Positions 5,147 to 7,729 of a stretch of DNA of 7,729 nucleotides are shown here, piece by piece. A program made the position numbers and the translations under genes. Each line of letters opens with the position of its first letter. The first letter of the stretch is position 1. The notes below the pieces were generated by a model. It had not been told where the DNA came from. It made no database searches and saw only the letters and a program-made list of their open reading frames with translations. The stretch comes from Candidatus Methanophagales archaeon (GTDB taxonomy: Archaea > Halobacteriota > Syntropharchaeia > Alkanophagales > Methanospirareceae), in the NCBI GenBank assembly GCA_023131215.1, contig JAGLZV010000120.1:1-7729 (forward strand), given 5' to 3'.

Positions 5147-5677
5147 TTAACTTGTTTTCTTCGCTGCCAGTTCAACAGCTCTTGCCACACTCGAACTCGG
5201 TCTTATCGTTGCTACCGGAATATCAACCACCTTTTCAACCGTGGAACTGACGATGGGTGCACACACAAGAGCAGATGCACCATCCCTTTCCGCTTTTATC
5301 GCCCCTATTATTGCTTCTTCGATGCTCGTAACTGAATATTCTTTGACGTCAAAGGTCTCTTTTCCAGTGTTTATTGTAGTTTTTTCCAACACCTCCAAAC
5401 AGCCTCGAGAGCAAATCATGGCGATGAATTTTCTCTCCTTTTTTGCCCCAGCACTTTCTATTTCACTTATCGTATTTATTATCCTTCTGAAGGTGCGCAG
5501 GTTCGGGTCCCTCTCGCCGGAAAGGATTTTGTAAAGCGTGCTTGCCGGTATCCCGGACTTTTCGCTGAATTCTCCTATGCTAACGCCGAGTCTCTGTTTG
5601 ATTGTTTTTGCCAATAATGCGGGTAGTTCTTTGTTATGCCTGAAGATTTCAGTTACTATATCATCAACGATGCTCAT
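5147..5677 (-). CDS. XRE-type HTH transcriptional regulator with a C-terminal PrpR-N-like sensor domain
   Basis: It has 176 residues. The helix-turn-helix spans about 33-70: VSIGEFSEKSGIPASTLYKIL (33-52; final helix residues LYKIL) followed by SGERDPNLRTFRRI, the usual XRE/Cro layout. The C-terminal half (about 80-176) alternates beta strands and helices and ends with ASALVCAPIVSSTVEKVVDI and IPVATIRPSSSVARAVELA. That ending resembles the N-terminal effector domain of PrpR-type regulators (a CAP/RGG segment, then IPV, then a helix), but this is a resemblance by eye. The ligand is unknown. It is divergent from the HdrCB gene, and a palindrome overlaps its own probable transcription start, so self-control and control of HdrCB are both plausible. 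There is no Shine-Dalgarno; the mRNA has a very short leader or none. It could also be a global archaeal regulator unrelated to Hdr. Confidence 0.85.
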   Translation of the reverse strand: MSIVDDIVTEIFRHNKELPALLAKTIKQRLGVSIGEFSEKSGIPASTLYKILSGERDPNLRTFRRIINTISEIESAGAKKERKFIAMICSRGCLEVLEKTTINTGKETFDVKEYSVTSIEEAIIGAIKAERDGASALVCAPIVSSTVEKVVDIPVATIRPSSSVARAVELAAKKTS

Positions 5678-5680
5678 ATC

Positions 5681-5691
5681 TTATAGTATAA
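5681..5691. promoter_or_regulatory. Palindrome at the regulator's transcription start (candidate operator)
   Basis: TTATAGTATAA is a perfect odd-centred palindrome three bases before the regulator ATG (minus strand, 5677). It sits where transcription should begin if AGTATAAATA (complement of 5704-5713) is the TATA box. A related imperfect element CTTACTATACAATAAG lies at 5723-5738. AT-rich palindromes occur by chance in such DNA, so this is only a candidate autoregulatory site. Confidence 0.35.
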
Positions 5692-5703
5692 AAGATTTCT
5701 CTT

Positions 5704-5713
5704 TATTTATACT
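5704..5713 (-). promoter_or_regulatory. TATA box of the HTH regulator gene
   Basis: The minus strand reads AGTATAAATA, a good archaeal box about 34 bases before ATG 5677. It predicts a start near 5685 and a leader of under 10 bases, consistent with the lack of a Shine-Dalgarno. Confidence 0.55.
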
Positions 5714-5765
5714 TTTTGGTAGCTTACTATACAATAAGGTAATTTAATAGACAAAAATAGAAAAA

Positions 5766-5773
5766 CTTAAATA
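5766..5773 (+). promoter_or_regulatory. TATA box of the HdrCB fusion gene (leaderless transcript)
   Basis: CTTAAATA preceded by A-rich DNA lies 30 bases before ATG 5796. The expected start, about 25 bases downstream of the box, falls within a few bases of the ATG, so the mRNA is probably leaderless. This favours ATG 5796 over the second in-frame ATG at 5808. Confidence 0.55.
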
Positions 5774-5795
5774 GGGACATCACAAAAAAACATTT

Positions 5796-7382
5796 ATGTA
5801 TAAAAAAATGTTTGATTGTATAGATTTTGAGGATGAGAAAACAGAGGGAAAGATAAAATCACAAGGAATAAAATATGTTCTTATAGATTACACTCCGAGC
5901 ACACACCCGGAAAAAGGGCTGCGGGTAGAAGACCTGAAGAAATTCAGGATACGTTGGCTACTTACAGACCCTCGCGTCTCTAATTTTTATTCTTGCGTTC
6001 AATGCGGTGCGTGCACTTCGATATGCACTGCTGCTTCAATAGATAAGAGATACAATCCAAGAAGATTAGTAGAGTGTCTTATCACAGGGAGAGATATAGT
6101 GGACTATCCCTTAGAAAAGTGCTTTTCTTGCCATGCTTGTAAATACGCTTGCAGAAAAGGTAATTGTGTAGCGGACATAGTTAAGTTTTTAAGGGAAAAC
6201 GAGAGGGAGAGGTTTAAATGTCAGGAAGAGACACATTGCAATTCGCTTTACGAGAGAGGTTTGTGTGTGACAATTGATACTCATTCTCCAGATAAGTTTC
6301 CAGAATGGGGCTCTTCATGGGAAAAGATACACAATAATATGAAAAAGACCCGGTTGGAGTTAGGACTTGAAGGGCTGTATCGAGAAATACCTCAAAATTC
6401 GCTTGATGAGATAAGGGAAATTGTAGATAGAACGGAGTATAAAAAATTCAAAAAAGAAGGAGAAATTGAGGAAGTAAAGAAAAGGATTCCAGAGAATAAA
6501 ATTTATTTGTTCCACAGTTGTATCGGTGACGCACACTATCCAGGCATTACCGCAAGTATAAAATACATTTTTGACAGGCTTGGCATTGACTATATGGACG
6601 ACCCCAGACACTCAACATGTACTGGCTTTGCTTATTACGGTGATAAAATACCATTTTCCACAATGCTTGCGGTAAATGCAAGGAATTTCGCTCTGGCAGA
6701 AGAAGCAGGGTATCCAAATGTAGCGCCGGTCTGTCAAACAAGTTACGGTGTGCTTACGGAGTCAGCGAGTATTTTGAAGAGTGGAATAGGGAGGCAGGTA
6801 AATGAAGAAATATTGAGCAAAGTGAACAGGAAATACAAAGGTGAGGTCAATATAGCCCACGTTTCAGAAATACTATGGGCGCAAAGAGACAGGATAAAAG
6901 AGAAAATAAAGCATAGCAAGCATAGCCTTGCCGGTCTAAGAGTTGCTACGCACAATGGCTGCCATTATACGAAGATGTTCAGAAAATCGGCGATACCGAA
7001 TTTATTGGATGAACTTGTTTCGGTTACTGGAGCAGAGCCTGTTGATTATGCGGAAAAGAGTTTATGCTGTGGTATGGGCTTTGGTCATACAATAGAGCAA
7101 GAACGAAGGTACCTTACGAGGGAAATTACCCAAAGAAAGCTTCTATCTGCGAAAGAGGCAGAAGCTGATATTGTTCTCGTAGCTTGTCCGGGGTGTCAGA
7201 TGACACTGGATAGGAACCAGGAGCTCATTGAAAAAGAAAGCGGTGTGGAAATTGGACTGCCTGTTATAAATTACGCTCAGCTTATCGCCCTGGCAATGGG
7301 CGTGGATGCATACGAAGTGGCAGGGGTGCAATCGCATTCTGTTCCTCTTGAAGCGCTGTTAGAACGGGTTGAGGTATTATAA
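5796..7382 (+). CDS. Heterodisulfide reductase-like HdrC-HdrB fusion (HdrD/TfrB-related)
   Basis: It has 528 residues, soluble, with no membrane segments and no flavin domain. The HdrC-like part (about 60-130) binds two [4Fe-4S] clusters: C67-V-Q-C70-G-A-C73-T-S-I-C77 and C109-F-S-C112-H-A-C115-K-Y-A-C119. A long linker (about 130-232) with extra cysteines at 142, 148 and 157 follows. The HdrB-like part has two CCG domains. The second is complete (C389, C424-C425, C464-P-G-C467), as needed for a noncubane [4Fe-4S] cluster. The first keeps only C242, C275 and C313, reading TCTG for CCG and CQTS for CxxC. HdrD reduces CoM-S-S-CoB, and TfrB reduces fumarate with CoM and CoB thiols; neither activity is assured here. 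It is longer than typical HdrD (about 410). An electron partner (HdrA, HdrE or a flavoprotein) must be encoded elsewhere. It is divergent from the HTH regulator. Confidence 0.85.
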   Translation: MYKKMFDCIDFEDEKTEGKIKSQGIKYVLIDYTPSTHPEKGLRVEDLKKFRIRWLLTDPRVSNFYSCVQCGACTSICTAASIDKRYNPRRLVECLITGRDIVDYPLEKCFSCHACKYACRKGNCVADIVKFLRENERERFKCQEETHCNSLYERGLCVTIDTHSPDKFPEWGSSWEKIHNNMKKTRLELGLEGLYREIPQNSLDEIREIVDRTEYKKFKKEGEIEEVKKRIPENKIYLFHSCIGDAHYPGITASIKYIFDRLGIDYMDDPRHSTCTGFAYYGDKIPFSTMLAVNARNFALAEEAGYPNVAPVCQTSYGVLTESASILKSGIGRQVNEEILSKVNRKYKGEVNIAHVSEILWAQRDRIKEKIKHSKHSLAGLRVATHNGCHYTKMFRKSAIPNLLDELVSVTGAEPVDYAEKSLCCGMGFGHTIEQERRYLTREITQRKLLSAKEAEADIVLVACPGCQMTLDRNQELIEKESGVEIGLPVINYAQLIALAMGVDAYEVAGVQSHSVPLEALLERVEVL

Positions 7383-7430
7383 GCCCCACCTATGAAAAAA
7401 TCTTCCCCATATTTTTCGACTGCCTCTGCA

Positions 7431-7470
7431 TATTTAAGCTTTTCTATTTTTTCCCGATTTTTATTATTTA
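7431..7470 (+). terminator. T-rich stretch after the HdrCB gene
   Basis: Several T-runs (CTTTTCTATTTTTTCCC, then GATTTTTATT) on the plus strand begin about 60 bases after the stop codon. Archaeal RNA polymerase often stops at such T-tracts without a hairpin. The segment starts with TATTTAAG (7431-7438), which could instead be a TATA box for the small ORF at 7478, with a leader of about 20 bases. Confidence 0.4.
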
Positions 7471-7477
7471 GGATCCA

Positions 7478-7663
7478 GTGATCACAGAATATCAAGTCAG
7501 AAGCATAGGAAAGGCAAGTAAAGGGGAGATACAATTCAAGAGGAAGCAATTTCAAGATGATGAAGCGAATATCTCATCTTTTTCCTCACTAAAAAGAGAA
7601 GCGAAATGGAAAGAAATGAAGAATGGAGCAGGTATTCCGGTAGAATGGATAAGAATTAAATAG
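7478..7663 (+). CDS. Possible small basic protein of unknown function
   Basis: A GTG-started frame of 61 residues, rich in lysine and glutamate, with no recognised domain. It begins VITEYQVRSIGKASKGEIQF and ends GIPVEWIRIK. An in-frame TAG at 7469-7471 means GTG 7478 is the only reasonable start. AGGA lies four bases upstream, and a TATA-like TATTTAAG lies 47 bases upstream. Against it: it is short, unrecognised, and the opposite strand is also open from 7728 to 7552. I cannot say which strand, if either, is coding. Confidence 0.3.
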   Translation: MITEYQVRSIGKASKGEIQFKRKQFQDDEANISSFSSLKREAKWKEMKNGAGIPVEWIRIK

Positions 7664-7729
7664 CCTATTCCAGCTTTAACTTTAATACTCCTTCGTAGCT
7701 CAGGTACTTTTACAACATCGATAAAATCC

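Larger units (their letters stand above)
7383..7729. other. Unresolved 347-base end region, possible decayed or partial gene
   Basis: No confident gene is visible. On the minus strand a frame is open from the window edge (7728) to TGA at 7552 and begins DFIDVVKVPELRRSIKVKAG, with no start in the window. A second minus-strand frame runs through 7555-7383, continues into the 3' end of the HdrCB gene, and includes the protein-like segment EKLKYAEAVEKYGEDFFIGG. The two frames differ in phase and meet at 7552-7555, so one frameshifted minus-strand gene is possible. The plus-strand ORF at 7478-7663 competes for the same DNA. Confidence 0.3.

Noticed and set aside
4517..5190. Several minus-strand frames over the cofE 3' half and the heptamer array, including peptides such as YWLFPIGYSPFA
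   Set aside because: They are antisense to cofE or are translations of the tandem repeat and palindrome copy D, so they are repeat artefacts rather than genes.

Overview
This window most likely comes from an archaeon of the methane- or alkane-metabolising Euryarchaeota (Halobacteriota). It carries a coenzyme F420 gene (cofE), a fused heterodisulfide-reductase-like HdrC-HdrB protein, an archaeal-type CTP synthase and a methyltransferase-type corrinoid protein. Promoters look archaeal: AT-rich TATA boxes about 25 bases before the start, and several genes with little or no leader. An ANME-1/Methanophagales- or Syntrophoarchaeum-like source would fit, but that is inference from gene content, not a measured placement.

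Layout. Bases 1-885 (minus) hold the N-terminal half of a RACo-type reductive activator of corrinoid proteins, cut by the window edge. It is transcribed away from a complete corrinoid protein gene (938-1585, plus) across a 52-base shared promoter region. That gene converges with pyrG (1595-3223, minus). pyrG is the last of a probable three-gene minus-strand cluster: a small Trm112/UPF0434-like zinc ribbon (3981-4160, possibly starting at 4175), a two-TM membrane-anchored protein of unknown function (3317-3922), then pyrG. cofE (4254-5024, plus) is divergent from this cluster and converges with an HTH regulator (5147-5677, minus). The regulator is divergent from the HdrCB fusion gene (5796-7382, plus). 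The last 347 bases hold one weak small ORF and an unresolved open frame on the other strand.

How the genes may work together. The activator and corrinoid protein form two parts of a corrinoid methyl-transfer system: the activator reduces inactive Co(II) to Co(I), and the corrinoid protein carries the methyl group. No methyltransferase partner is visible. The regulator shares a promoter region with the HdrCB gene and may control it. pyrG and cofE are biosynthetic housekeeping genes.

The most unusual non-coding features are four related A/T-rich palindromes at gene 3' ends, one of which encodes the C-terminal tail of CTP synthase, and a heptanucleotide tandem array beginning at the cofE stop codon. 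I found no CRISPR array, tRNA, rRNA, transposase or defence system, and I cannot support a claim of a wholly new system. The better leads are the HdrCB fusion with a degenerate first CCG domain, the archaeal use of a RACo-type activator, and a possible non-ATG start for the zinc-ribbon gene.
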